64,000 nt of DNA from an uncultured Hyphomonas sp. Lineage in GTDB: Bacteria > Pseudomonadota > Alphaproteobacteria > Caulobacterales > Hyphomonadaceae. Where the stretch lies: positions 2,542,001 through 2,606,000 of the forward strand of contig NZ_OY781472.1 of the NCBI RefSeq assembly GCF_963677035.1. Reading direction: 5' to 3'. Shown in pieces: positions 34,811-42,727 of this stretch (position 1 is the first letter of the stretch; each line of letters starts with the position of its first letter). Position numbers and translations under genes: made by a program. The notes under the pieces are model-generated. The model was not told the DNA's origin, did not search any database, and worked only from the letters and a program-made list of their open reading frames with translations.

Positions 34811-36231
34811 TGCGGAGCATGAACTGGCCGGCCTGGGTCCGGCTTGGGGACATTGTTGATTTGTTACGGCTGTCGGTGCCGATCGCCATCTCGCGGATGG
34901 CGATGATGCTGATGAGCATGACCGATGCTGTGGTGCTGGGCCAGTTTGCGCCCGGTGAGCTGCCATTCGTTCTGAACTCGTGGCTGCCCATGAGTATCAC
35001 GCTGGGCTTCAGCATGGGCATCCTGATCGGGGTGCAGGTGCTGACGTCGGAAATGCTGGGCATTGGCAGACACGCCCAGTCCGGCCGGATTTTCCGGCGG
35101 GGGCTGGTCGCGGCGCTGGCGCTGGGCATGGCGCTTCTGGCGCTCGTGGCTCTGAGTGCCGGGCCCTTGTTCCACTGGCTGTTCGTCGAGATCGCGCCCA
35201 GCTCGGACGCCGCAAACCTGGCCGATCCTGAACATGTCGCAGCATCGACGGCGTCGGTGACGCGCATTCTCGCGCTGGCCTTGCCGGGCTTCACCATTTC
35301 GACCGTGTGCGGTCTCTATCTGGAGGCGCTGCGCCGGCCGACGCTGGTCGCCATCATCAGCTATGGTGGTGTTCTGCTGAACATCGTTCTGGACCTGGCC
35401 TATGTCGGCGGCTTCTGGGGCCTGCCTCAGATGGGCGCGGAAGGTGTGGCCATCGCGACGACCGGTTCGCGCTATGCGATTGCCGTGGCCTTGTTCGTCG
35501 CGGTTGTCGTGCTGACGCCGGCTTTCCGGGCATCGCCGAAGGCGGAGCCGGGCGAAGCGCGGCGCCAGTTTGAGGTCGGAATCGGTTCGGCCATCTCCAA
35601 TGTGGCCGAATGGGGCGGGTTCAACCTGACCTTCACGATCGCGACCTGGATCAGCCTTTCGGCAAACACGGTGTACGGATACACGATCCAGCTCGTCGGC
35701 TTCTGCTTCATGTTCTACATGGGCATCGCGTCGGCGACGAGCGTTCGCGTGGCGGAGGCCTTTGGCCGGGGCAACAAGGCTGAGGTGGTCAATGCCGGCC
35801 GGCTGGGTGTTGCAGCAACCATCCTGACAGGGGCCACGCTGGGGCTGCTTCTGGTGGTTTTCCGCGAGCCGCTGTCACACCTTCTGGTCAACAAGGAGGC
35901 CATGATTGACGGTGTCGTCATCGCACCGGCGATTGCGTCGCTGCTGTTCCTCGCCGCCGTGATGACCCTGTTCGACGGCATGCAGGCCACAGCGTCCTTC
36001 GCGCTGCGGGCACAGGAGATCGTCTGGTCGCCCAGCCTGATTCACGTCGGCTCTTTCTTTCTGGTGATGCTGCCGGCCTGCTACTGGCTGGGCATTGAGC
36101 AGGGGCGTGGTGCGAAAGGCATGATGGAAGGCGCTTTGATGGGCGTGTTCGTGGCGGGGACGTTGCAGGCGCTGATGCTGGAACTGAAAGCGGCGTGCCC
36201 CCTGAAGGGACACGCCGCCTTGAAACTCTAA
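34810..36231 (+). CDS. MATE family efflux transporter
   Basis: A 473-residue inner-membrane antiporter with 12 predicted helices in two six-helix halves. It carries the N-terminal MATE pattern LSVPIAISRMAMMLMSMTDA and VVLGQFAPGELPFV. It probably exports cationic compounds using a Na+ or H+ gradient. No dedicated regulator is beside it. Confidence 0.9.
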   Translation: MRSMNWPAWVRLGDIVDLLRLSVPIAISRMAMMLMSMTDAVVLGQFAPGELPFVLNSWLPMSITLGFSMGILIGVQVLTSEMLGIGRHAQSGRIFRRGLVAALALGMALLALVALSAGPLFHWLFVEIAPSSDAANLADPEHVAASTASVTRILALALPGFTISTVCGLYLEALRRPTLVAIISYGGVLLNIVLDLAYVGGFWGLPQMGAEGVAIATTGSRYAIAVALFVAVVVLTPAFRASPKAEPGEARRQFEVGIGSAISNVAEWGGFNLTFTIATWISLSANTVYGYTIQLVGFCFMFYMGIASATSVRVAEAFGRGNKAEVVNAGRLGVAATILTGATLGLLLVVFREPLSHLLVNKEAMIDGVVIAPAIASLLFLAAVMTLFDGMQATASFALRAQEIVWSPSLIHVGSFFLVMLPACYWLGIEQGRGAKGMMEGALMGVFVAGTLQALMLELKAACPLKGHAALKL

Positions 36232-36257
36232 TAAATCCGGAAACGGATGGACCGGTC

Positions 36258-36524
36258 TTAGAGATCCTTCATAGCGGAGGCTGGCTTGAAGGAAGCCGAT
36301 GTCTTCTCCGGGATCTTGATCGGTTCACCGGTTGCCGGGTTGCGGCCGGTGCGGGCATTGCGGGTTTTCGGCGCGAATGTGCCGAAGCCTGCGATGGCGA
36401 CCTGCTTACGCGATTTCACCGCGTCGGCGATCGTGTCGAATACAGCATCAACGGCCTTGCCGGCGTCGCTTTGCGACAGACCGGAAGCAGCGGCCACTGC
36501 CTTCGTAAGTTCACCCTTGTTCAT
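36258..36524 (-). CDS. hup: HU-family DNA-binding protein
   Basis: An 88-residue nucleoid protein. MNKGELTKAVAAASGLSQSD begins the dimerisation helices. FGTFAPKTRNARTGRNPATG is the DNA-binding arm with the conserved Pro. AGGAGAAC precedes ATG 36524. The longer reading frame upstream is not coding-like. Confidence 0.95.
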   Translation of the reverse strand: MNKGELTKAVAAASGLSQSDAGKAVDAVFDTIADAVKSRKQVAIAGFGTFAPKTRNARTGRNPATGEPIKIPEKTSASFKPASAMKDL

Positions 36525-36623
36525 ACGGGTTCTCCTCTGAGTTAAACGGCGATGCCCCGCCGTTGTTTCGACTAGTCCACGATTCGGAAACCCTGAACAC
36601 GCCGGATTCCCAATAAACACGGG

Positions 36624-37538
36624 CTATGTGCCCGGAATCCAGCCCTCTTCGGCTTTAATTTTGGTATTTTCGGCCGGATCGAGCCCTTTGGCTGTGGAAA
36701 AAGCAGCTGAAAGCGCCCCTTTTTTGTCGAGGGCAGCGAAATCATGGGCGATTCCCCGAACCTGGGCCGCATCCACCGTTTCGCCGGAATCGGGGGTTGC
36801 CTTGGTCAATGAAGGGTAAATCTCGGTCATCACGACCTTTATGTCAGTGAGCGCTTCCTCGGTCAGGGGCTCTGCCGGGTCGAATTCAAACGGCCAGATC
36901 CGGGCCTCCGGCCATGCCTCACGCAGGGCGTGGACATGCGGAATGCCGGTCAGGGACTGGCTGCCCACGCTGCCGGTATAGGCCAGCTGCCAGACAGATT
37001 TCGGCTGCCCCAGCTTATTGGTCCGAAGATAGGTTTCGGCGATGCGGTATTCCGGCAGGGTGGCATCGGTAAATTCGGGCTTGGTGCTGCCCAGTGTCGA
37101 GACGACGTCGCGCGCCGGCGCGCCCCAGAAGGGGAATGGCCCCTTCGAGATCGCATAGTTCATGCCGGCGGCGATGGCGTAACGCGCATTGGAATTGTCG
37201 GGCTTGTCCTTCAGCTTCGCGGCGAGATGCTCGTGCATTGCCTGCCACGGTGCTTTGCCGTCCAGCTTCAGGCCCAGGGCCTCTGCTGTGCCAGCCGGAT
37301 AGCCGAGCGAGAAGTCAAATCCCAGAAGGACACGGTCGCCGCGCTTTGTCAGCTTACCGACCATGTCCTCCAGGAAATTGCGGGCTTTCAGGCGCGTTTC
37401 GATGTTCACGGCGCGGTACTGCAGCTTCAGGCGTGCATCCTTGGCCAGGATCCCAATCCAGATTGAATTGGGCCCGGTCACAGGCTTGGACGCCGCGCTC
37501 CAGTCCACCATGATATACGCGTCGAAAAGGGCCGCCAT
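36624..37538 (-). CDS. Conserved hypothetical with an RNase H-like look
   Basis: A 304-residue protein. The N-terminal YIMVDWSAASKPVTGPNSIW and LLGFDFSLGYPAGTAEAL are acidic-residue strands like those of RNase H-fold proteins (for example DUF429-type predicted nucleases). I have seen similar alphaproteobacterial proteins annotated without solid function. It is 2 bp upstream of the MDR oxidoreductase stop, so it precedes or belongs to that operon. The fold assignment is inference. Confidence 0.6.
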   Translation of the reverse strand: MAALFDAYIMVDWSAASKPVTGPNSIWIGILAKDARLKLQYRAVNIETRLKARNFLEDMVGKLTKRGDRVLLGFDFSLGYPAGTAEALGLKLDGKAPWQAMHEHLAAKLKDKPDNSNARYAIAAGMNYAISKGPFPFWGAPARDVVSTLGSTKPEFTDATLPEYRIAETYLRTNKLGQPKSVWQLAYTGSVGSQSLTGIPHVHALREAWPEARIWPFEFDPAEPLTEEALTDIKVVMTEIYPSLTKATPDSGETVDAAQVRGIAHDFAALDKKGALSAAFSTAKGLDPAENTKIKAEEGWIPGT

Positions 37539-37540
37539 GA

Positions 37541-38566
37541 CTATCCCAGTTTAACAAGCATCTTGCCGGTATTGGCTCCGCTGAAGAGACCGATAAAGGC
37601 GTCTGGTGCCTTGTCGATTCCCTCCATAACGGTTTCCTGGAACTTCATTTGCCCCGCCGCAATCCATTTGGCCATATCTGCAATGAAGGCGGGCTGCATG
37701 TCGGCATGCGTTGAGACGATGAACCCCTGGATCTTCAGCTGTTTGCCGACGACCTGGATGATGTTGGGCGGGCCAACCGGCGTGCCGGTCTCATTGTATT
37801 GCGCGATCATCCCGCATTCGGCAAAGCGTGCCATCGGGCGGGCGACTTCGATCGCAGCGGTCAGGTGATCGCCGCCGACATTGTCGAAATAGACGTCGAT
37901 GCCTTTCGGGGCGGCTTCGCGAAGGGCCGCGACGAGGCCCTCAAGGCCTTTGGCTTCCTTGTAGTCGATCACGTGATCGGCGCCGAGCGACTTCACGAAC
38001 GCGCATTTATCCGGCCCGCCTGCTGACCCGATCACGGTGCAGTTCTTGATCTTGGCAATCTGAACCACGGTCGACCCGACAGCACCTGCTGCACCGGAGA
38101 CGAAAACCGTGTCGCCTTCCTTCAGTTCCGCCACGCGCAGGATACCGGCATAGGCCGTCAGGCCCGGCATGCCCGCAACGCCGAGAAAGGCGCTGTCCGG
38201 CAGGCCGCTGTCGCCTGGCAGCTTCATCGCCATGGCGGTGGCCGGATCGCCGACCCATGCGGTGCGCCAGCCATTCATCGACTGGACGAGATCGCCGACC
38301 TGATAGTCTGGGTTGTTCGATGCAGTCACGCGCCCGACGGCGCCCCCGGTCATCGTTTCGCCAATGCCGAAGGGAGGAACATAGCTTTCACGGTCATACA
38401 TCCGCCCGCGCATGTACGGATCGACCGACATCCACGCGTTCTGGACCTGGATTTCGCCGGGGCCGGGGGCGGGCACCTCAACGGTTTTCTTCTCGAAATC
38501 TGCTGCCTTGGGCAGACCGACCGGGCGCTGGGCGAGGGCCCATTCCGTTGATGTAAGTGTCGTCAT
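37541..38566 (-). CDS. NADP-dependent MDR oxidoreductase (zinc-independent)
   Basis: A 341-residue medium-chain reductase of the leukotriene B4 dehydrogenase/CurA-like group. The cofactor loop SGAAGAVGSTVVQIAKI is present near residue 155, and the usual zinc-ligand cysteines are absent. It probably reduces double bonds in alpha,beta-unsaturated ketones or aldehydes. It belongs to the same family as the truncated gene at 63410. Operon partner of the gene at 36624. Confidence 0.92.
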   Translation of the reverse strand: MTTLTSTEWALAQRPVGLPKAADFEKKTVEVPAPGPGEIQVQNAWMSVDPYMRGRMYDRESYVPPFGIGETMTGGAVGRVTASNNPDYQVGDLVQSMNGWRTAWVGDPATAMAMKLPGDSGLPDSAFLGVAGMPGLTAYAGILRVAELKEGDTVFVSGAAGAVGSTVVQIAKIKNCTVIGSAGGPDKCAFVKSLGADHVIDYKEAKGLEGLVAALREAAPKGIDVYFDNVGGDHLTAAIEVARPMARFAECGMIAQYNETGTPVGPPNIIQVVGKQLKIQGFIVSTHADMQPAFIADMAKWIAAGQMKFQETVMEGIDKAPDAFIGLFSGANTGKMLVKLG

Positions 38567-38736
38567 TCCTGTTTCCTCCTGCGGAATTACTTTTTGTTGT
38601 CTTCGGCCCTAGTTGGGCGCGGAGACCGGCGCTGTGAAGGGGGGATCAGGAAGAAACCCACCGCAGCAGGGCTGTGCCATGGTCTTGATACGATGGCAGT
38701 TGGGTGCCATTCCGGTCAGGACAAAGGGGTCAGAAC

Positions 38737-39660
38737 ATGACGAAGCTGAAAGTGGGCGTTGCCGGCGCCGGGGTGTTCGGAAACTACCACGCGCAAAAGG
38801 CAGCTGCATCGGTGAAGACCGATCTGATCGGCATCTATGATATCGATCTGCCCCGCGCGGCGGGCATTGCCGCAAAGTTCGGTGCGAAGGGGTTCGACGA
38901 CTACAAGGCTTTCCTGGATGCCTGTGACGCGGTCGTCATCGCCGTGCCGGCCACCTGGCACGAGCCGCTGGCGCGCCAGGCCATCGAGGCGCAAAAGCAT
39001 GTCCTGTGCGAGAAGCCGCTGGCCCTGACCGGCGTGGCTGCACGCTTCCTCGCAGACGAAGCCGCCGCGCATGGCCGCATCCTGCAGGTTGGCCATCAGG
39101 AGCGTTTCGTTGCCAGGGCGATGGGCGTGCTGGCGATTGAAGAGACACCACTGCTTCTGGAGTCCGTGCGTGCCGGCCCGCCAGCGCCGGACAACCGCGC
39201 GGGCGATGTGTCGGTCATCTGGGATCTGATGATCCACGATCTGGACCTGGCTGCAATGATGCTGGGCAATGAGTTTACCGGCGTGAGCGCCACCGGTCGC
39301 CGGGTTCATTCCGAGCATATCGACGAAGCCACGGCGGAATTCTCTTATGCCAGCGGCGGGGTCGCCCGGCTGACGGCCAGCCGCGCGGCGTCCGAACGCC
39401 AGCGGACCATGCATGTGGTCTACCCGTCAGGTGAGATCTCGATCGACTTCCTTACTCGCAAGGTGAAGAACTCCACCCCCTATGAGATCAAGGTCGACAT
39501 CGCGGCGGAGCTGCCGGACCCGCTGGGCGCGGCGGACGAAGGGTTTTATACCGCTTGTCTGGGCCTGGCGCGCAGCCCGGTTCCGGCACACGGCACTGTC
39601 GGGGCCGTGGTGATGGCGGAAGCTGCCGAAGCCGACATTCTGGCAAAGATCGACGCCTGA
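38737..39660 (+). CDS. Gfo/Idh/MocA family oxidoreductase
   Basis: A 307-residue NAD(P)-dependent sugar-type oxidoreductase with Rossmann loop GVAGAGVFGNYHAQK at the N terminus and the CEKPLALTG motif (lysine as catalytic base) at about residue 95. The substrate is unknown. Start MTKLKVG at 38737. The earlier ATG at 38704 is not supported. Its stop abuts the stop of pth on the opposite strand. Confidence 0.9.
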   Translation: MTKLKVGVAGAGVFGNYHAQKAAASVKTDLIGIYDIDLPRAAGIAAKFGAKGFDDYKAFLDACDAVVIAVPATWHEPLARQAIEAQKHVLCEKPLALTGVAARFLADEAAAHGRILQVGHQERFVARAMGVLAIEETPLLLESVRAGPPAPDNRAGDVSVIWDLMIHDLDLAAMMLGNEFTGVSATGRRVHSEHIDEATAEFSYASGGVARLTASRAASERQRTMHVVYPSGEISIDFLTRKVKNSTPYEIKVDIAAELPDPLGAADEGFYTACLGLARSPVPAHGTVGAVVMAEAAEADILAKIDA

Positions 39661-40272
39661 TCAGGCGTCGCCGCGCCGCGCAGCCTGTTTCGGATCATGC
39701 TTGGGTGCAGGCGCGAGGCGCATCACCTCGGTCTGGAACCGCTCATCATCGCCATCCAGCAGGAAGGGCAGGGCGCTACCGATTGCGTCGGCCAGTGGCC
39801 CGAACCATTGCAGGTCTGCCTTGGTGAAGTCTGACAGGACATGCGGCATGACCATGGCCTTGTCGCCCGGATGGCCGATCCCGATGCGCACGCGGCGGAA
39901 GTTTTCTCCCAGATGCGCCATCATCGACCGCACGCCATTATTGCCGGAATGCCCGCCGCCGCGTTTCACGCGCAGCCGGCCCGGGGCGAGGTCAATCTCG
40001 TCATAGAAGACGGTCACGTCATCAGCCGGGCGTTTGTAGAACTGCAGCACTTTCGACAGGGCGCGGCCGGTCTCATTGTAATAGGTCTGCGGTTTCACCA
40101 GCAGCACTTTCTGGCCGCCGACACTGCCTTCCGCAATCAGGCTTTCGAACTTCGAGCGCCAGGGCCCGAACTTGTACCGCGCGTGCAGGTCGTCCAGCAC
40201 GATGAAGCCCGCATTGTGCCGGTTCTTTGCGTAGCGGTCTGTGGGGTTTCCCTGTCCGGAAAGGATCAACAT
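39661..40272 (-). CDS. pth: Peptidyl-tRNA hydrolase
   Basis: A 203-residue enzyme that recycles peptidyl-tRNA released from ribosomes. Family landmarks are GNPTDRYAKNRHNAGF (catalytic His), VKPQTYYNETGRAL and the basic GGGHSGNNGVRSM loop, with a short charged C-terminal tail. It lies downstream of the L25 gene on the same strand, separated by a hairpin. Confidence 0.96.
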   Translation of the reverse strand: MLILSGQGNPTDRYAKNRHNAGFIVLDDLHARYKFGPWRSKFESLIAEGSVGGQKVLLVKPQTYYNETGRALSKVLQFYKRPADDVTVFYDEIDLAPGRLRVKRGGGHSGNNGVRSMMAHLGENFRRVRIGIGHPGDKAMVMPHVLSDFTKADLQWFGPLADAIGSALPFLLDGDDERFQTEVMRLAPAPKHDPKQAARRGDA

Positions 40273-40304
40273 GAGGGATGCGCCTCCTGCCGGGGCTTGG
40301 GGTA

Positions 40305-40350
40305 GAAAGTGAACGGCCCGCCTGGCAACATAGGACAGGCGGGCCGCACA
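40305..40350 (-). terminator. Hairpin between rplY and pth
   Basis: An 11-bp perfect stem, CGGCCCGCCTG (40314-40324) with CAGGCGGGCCG (40336-40346), lies 30 bases past the L25 stop. The minus strand continues TTCACTTTC, so it may attenuate read-through into pth. Confidence 0.55.
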
Positions 40351-40374
40351 TTAAAGGATGGAAGGGAAGAAGAC

Positions 40375-41031
40375 CTAGTCTTCCTTCTCTTCGCCGCCTT
40401 CGGCGTCAGCAGTGGTTTCTGCGTCATCCGCTGCATCTTCGTCCGTGTCGCCTTCGGCCTTGGCCGTGCGGCCGGCGATCGTGGCGATGGTGAAGTCGCG
40501 GTCGGTGATGGTCGGCTCCGCATCAGCTGGCAGCTTGATGTTGGAGATCTTCACATTGTCGCCGATTTCCAGCTCGGAAACGTCGGCTTCGAGCGATTCC
40601 GGAATGTGGCCGGCCGGGACGAGCAGTTCGACCGTATGGCGCACCACGTTGAGCGTACCGCCCTTTTTGAGGCCCGGGGAGACCTCTTCACCGACAAAGT
40701 GAACCTGCACTTCGACCTTGATCTGCTGCTTGGCGTCGACGCGGAACAGGTCCACGTGCATCGGCTGGTCGGAGACCGGGTGCAACTGGATGGCCTGCGG
40801 GATCACCAGCTGTTTCTTGCCTTCGTGGACCAGCGTTGCGGTGGAAGACAGGAAGTGGCCGGTTTCGATGGCCTTCTGAACTTCGTTCCGCTTCAGGCTG
40901 ATCGCTACCGGATCAATGCCGCCGCCATAGAGGACGCCGGGCACAAGGCCTTGCTTGCGGGCCGCACGGGCGCCGCCGGAACCGGTGCGCTCACGCAGTT
41001 CGACATTGAAGCTAATCTGTTGTTTTGACAT
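40375..41031 (-). CDS. rplY: 50S ribosomal protein L25/general stress protein Ctc
   Basis: A 218-residue CTC-form L25 that binds 5S rRNA. SKQQISFNVELRERTGSGGARAARK and PGVLYGGGIDP are in the N-terminal domain. A C-terminal beta domain and a very acidic tail (EGDTDEDAADDAETT) follow. ATG 41031 is the natural start, though the purine-rich site upstream is weak (GGAAAAATA). Confidence 0.95.
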   Translation of the reverse strand: MSKQQISFNVELRERTGSGGARAARKQGLVPGVLYGGGIDPVAISLKRNEVQKAIETGHFLSSTATLVHEGKKQLVIPQAIQLHPVSDQPMHVDLFRVDAKQQIKVEVQVHFVGEEVSPGLKKGGTLNVVRHTVELLVPAGHIPESLEADVSELEIGDNVKISNIKLPADAEPTITDRDFTIATIAGRTAKAEGDTDEDAADDAETTADAEGGEEKED

Positions 41032-41642
41032 TATTTTTCCTTTCGCCCTCGACTCCGCCCCGCCGTTCCGGTGAGGTGAGAAGCTGACACGTGCGGCCTC
41101 GCGCCGTCGTTTCTGAAGGCGCGCAGGTAGCCCATAAGCCCTGTATTGGCAAGGGTTTCGGACACTTCGGTGCTGGCGCCGGACGTCTGCGCTTTGCCGC
41201 TTCATCCTTCGACTTCGCTCAGGCTGCCAAGGACCAGAAATCGCACCGCGATTTCCCGAGGCAGGCCCAAGCGCCAGCGCCGGGCTTTTGCTCTCTGCCA
41301 GTCATCCTTCGACGTCGCTCAGGATGAGTCAGTTAAAGGCCGCCCCTTCGTAGCGCTCATGCTGAGCGAAGTCGAAGCACGGGCGCGGGCAATCGTGTAA
41401 AAGGCCTGAGAGAAAAAATCGGTGCGCTCTGTCATGGCGCAGAGACTGCCGTGGGCGGCTATCCCGGAGGATAGAGAGGCCGGATTTCCGTGTGCTGTGT
41501 AACAAGTTCAGGCATGCGGGTGGTGGGTATCGCTCCGAACAACCCACCCTACTTTGCTGCAGACACCGGAACCCTCTAGCCCGTAACCGTCCAACAGACC
41601 GGGGGAAGTCCAAGTCCATACCTCAACATCACTACCTAAGTT
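41032..41642. repeat. Gene-free repeat region, mosaic element copy A
   Basis: A 610-bp region without a convincing gene. It holds a mosaic repeat (about 41200-41395): CATCCTTCGACTTCGCTCAGG at 41203-41223, a dyad around GAAATCGCACCGCGATTTC, CATCCTTCGACGTCGCTCAGG near 41303, and the inverted arm CTCATGCTGAGCGAAGTCGA at 41357-41376 followed by GCACGGGCGCGGGC. The same modules recur at 52.3 and 56.2 kb. A hairpin with CAACCCACCCTAC at 41540-41552 lies at the right. Confidence 0.75.
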
Positions 41643-41867
41643 TTACGGCCCTTCCATCAAATGAGCTTCCGCGTCTTGCTCATCAACAATCACGATGACC
41701 GGCCCGTCGATTAGCGTCCCCTGCGGACTAAAAAGATCGTAAATTACATTCCACTCACCCGGATGACGCAGGCTCCGTTTGGCTTCTATGAAGACCATTC
41801 TGTGCCCTTTCTTGTCCTGATCTTCTAAGAACCGATCAGCCGCAGCGCGAGCTTCTGCTTCGGTCAT
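41643..41867 (-). CDS. Small hypothetical protein in a repeat-bracketed cassette
   Basis: A 74-residue acidic protein starting MTEAEARAAADRFLEDQDKK, with a GGAGGGATTCG ribosome site before the ATG at 41867. The pattern WNVIYDLFSPQGTLIDGPVI faintly recalls small YrhB/Imm35-like proteins, but this is not a firm match. It sits between inverted GTAGGGTGG/CCACCCTAC hairpin arms (41540-41552 and 41932-41944), apart from other genes. Confidence 0.6.
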   Translation of the reverse strand: MTEAEARAAADRFLEDQDKKGHRMVFIEAKRSLRHPGEWNVIYDLFSPQGTLIDGPVIVIVDEQDAEAHLMEGP

Positions 41868-42093
41868 CGAATCCCTCCAACGGTGTAGATGTAATCGACA
41901 GCATGCATTCTTTGTTCAGGTGTAAGCAAGCGTAGGGTGGATTGAGGCAAAGCCGATCCCCACCGGCTTTACGCGCAACTGCCGTCCCGTCTTCTTGCCC
42001 ACTCATTAGACCCGATTTCCTCCTTCGACCAAGGTCGGGGATGGTGGCGGACATAAATCGCGTAAACTGGTGAAAAGAATACGGGAGGAAAAG

Positions 42094-42297
42094 ATGCTGA
42101 AAGCGCATGTGATGATGGCCTTTGGCCTGTTGATGGCCGCGATCTATGCGGTGCGTCTGGCATCGGGCTTCAGCCTGTCGGACGGGTTTGGCCTCGGCGA
42201 GGTTTACCTGATCGGTGGTCTGGGGCTGGCCGGGGCGCTGCTCTGGGGCGGCTGGAAAGAACGCCGCTACGCCCGGCGTCTCCGGCAGGAAAGCTAA
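42094..42297 (+). CDS. Small two-helix membrane protein
   Basis: A 67-residue protein with two predicted transmembrane helices (MAFGLLMAAIYAVRLASGF and VYLIGGLGLAGALLWGGW) and an Arg-rich C terminus. The excellent GGAGGAAAAG site before ATG 42094 supports it being real. No family is recognised. Confidence 0.7.
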   Translation: MLKAHVMMAFGLLMAAIYAVRLASGFSLSDGFGLGEVYLIGGLGLAGALLWGGWKERRYARRLRQES

Positions 42298-42306
42298 GAC
42301 CAAAGT

Positions 42307-42330
42307 GGGGCTGTCTGAGGCAGCCCTTTT
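42307..42330 (+). terminator. Intrinsic terminator after the small membrane protein
   Basis: GGGCTG (42308-42313) pairs with CAGCCC (42321-42326), followed by TTTTGCG. It lies 10 bases past the stop. Confidence 0.65.
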
Positions 42331-42456
42331 GCGTCAGCGTACAAATCGCGGCTGCCGCACCCAGACAAGAATAACGGCCACAGAAGCCGGACACGGCATT
42401 GGCCAGCAAGGCCCGGCAAGGGGCTCCGTAAAGGTCAAAGGGAGGAAACGGAAACA

Positions 42457-42723
42457 ATGACTCATAACATCAAAGAGATTGATGCGAAGGGATACTGGCG
42501 CGACGTCGTCAGGCTGACCCTCAGCCTTCTCGTCATCTGGTTCGTGGTCTCGTACGGCGCAGGCATCCTGTTCCGCAGCGTGCTCGACCAGGTCTCGATC
42601 GGCGGGGCGCCGCTTGGATTCTGGTTCGCGCAGAACGGATCCATCTACGTCTTCGTCGGACTGATCTTCTACTACTGCCGGGCGATGAACCGCCTGGAGA
42701 AGAAATACGGCGTGGAGGCCTGA
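42457..42723 (+). CDS. DUF4212 small subunit of a sodium/solute symporter
   Basis: An 88-residue protein with two membrane helices (LTLSLLVIWFVVSYGAGILF and IYVFVGLIFYYCRAMNRL) and the YW-R-x-V-x-L entry typical of DUF4212. Such proteins precede acetate/solute symporters of the SSS class and are thought to be accessory subunits. GGAGGAAAC lies upstream of ATG 42457. A 4-base gap separates its stop from the symporter start. Confidence 0.9.
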   Translation: MTHNIKEIDAKGYWRDVVRLTLSLLVIWFVVSYGAGILFRSVLDQVSIGGAPLGFWFAQNGSIYVFVGLIFYYCRAMNRLEKKYGVEA

Positions 42724-42727
42724 GACG

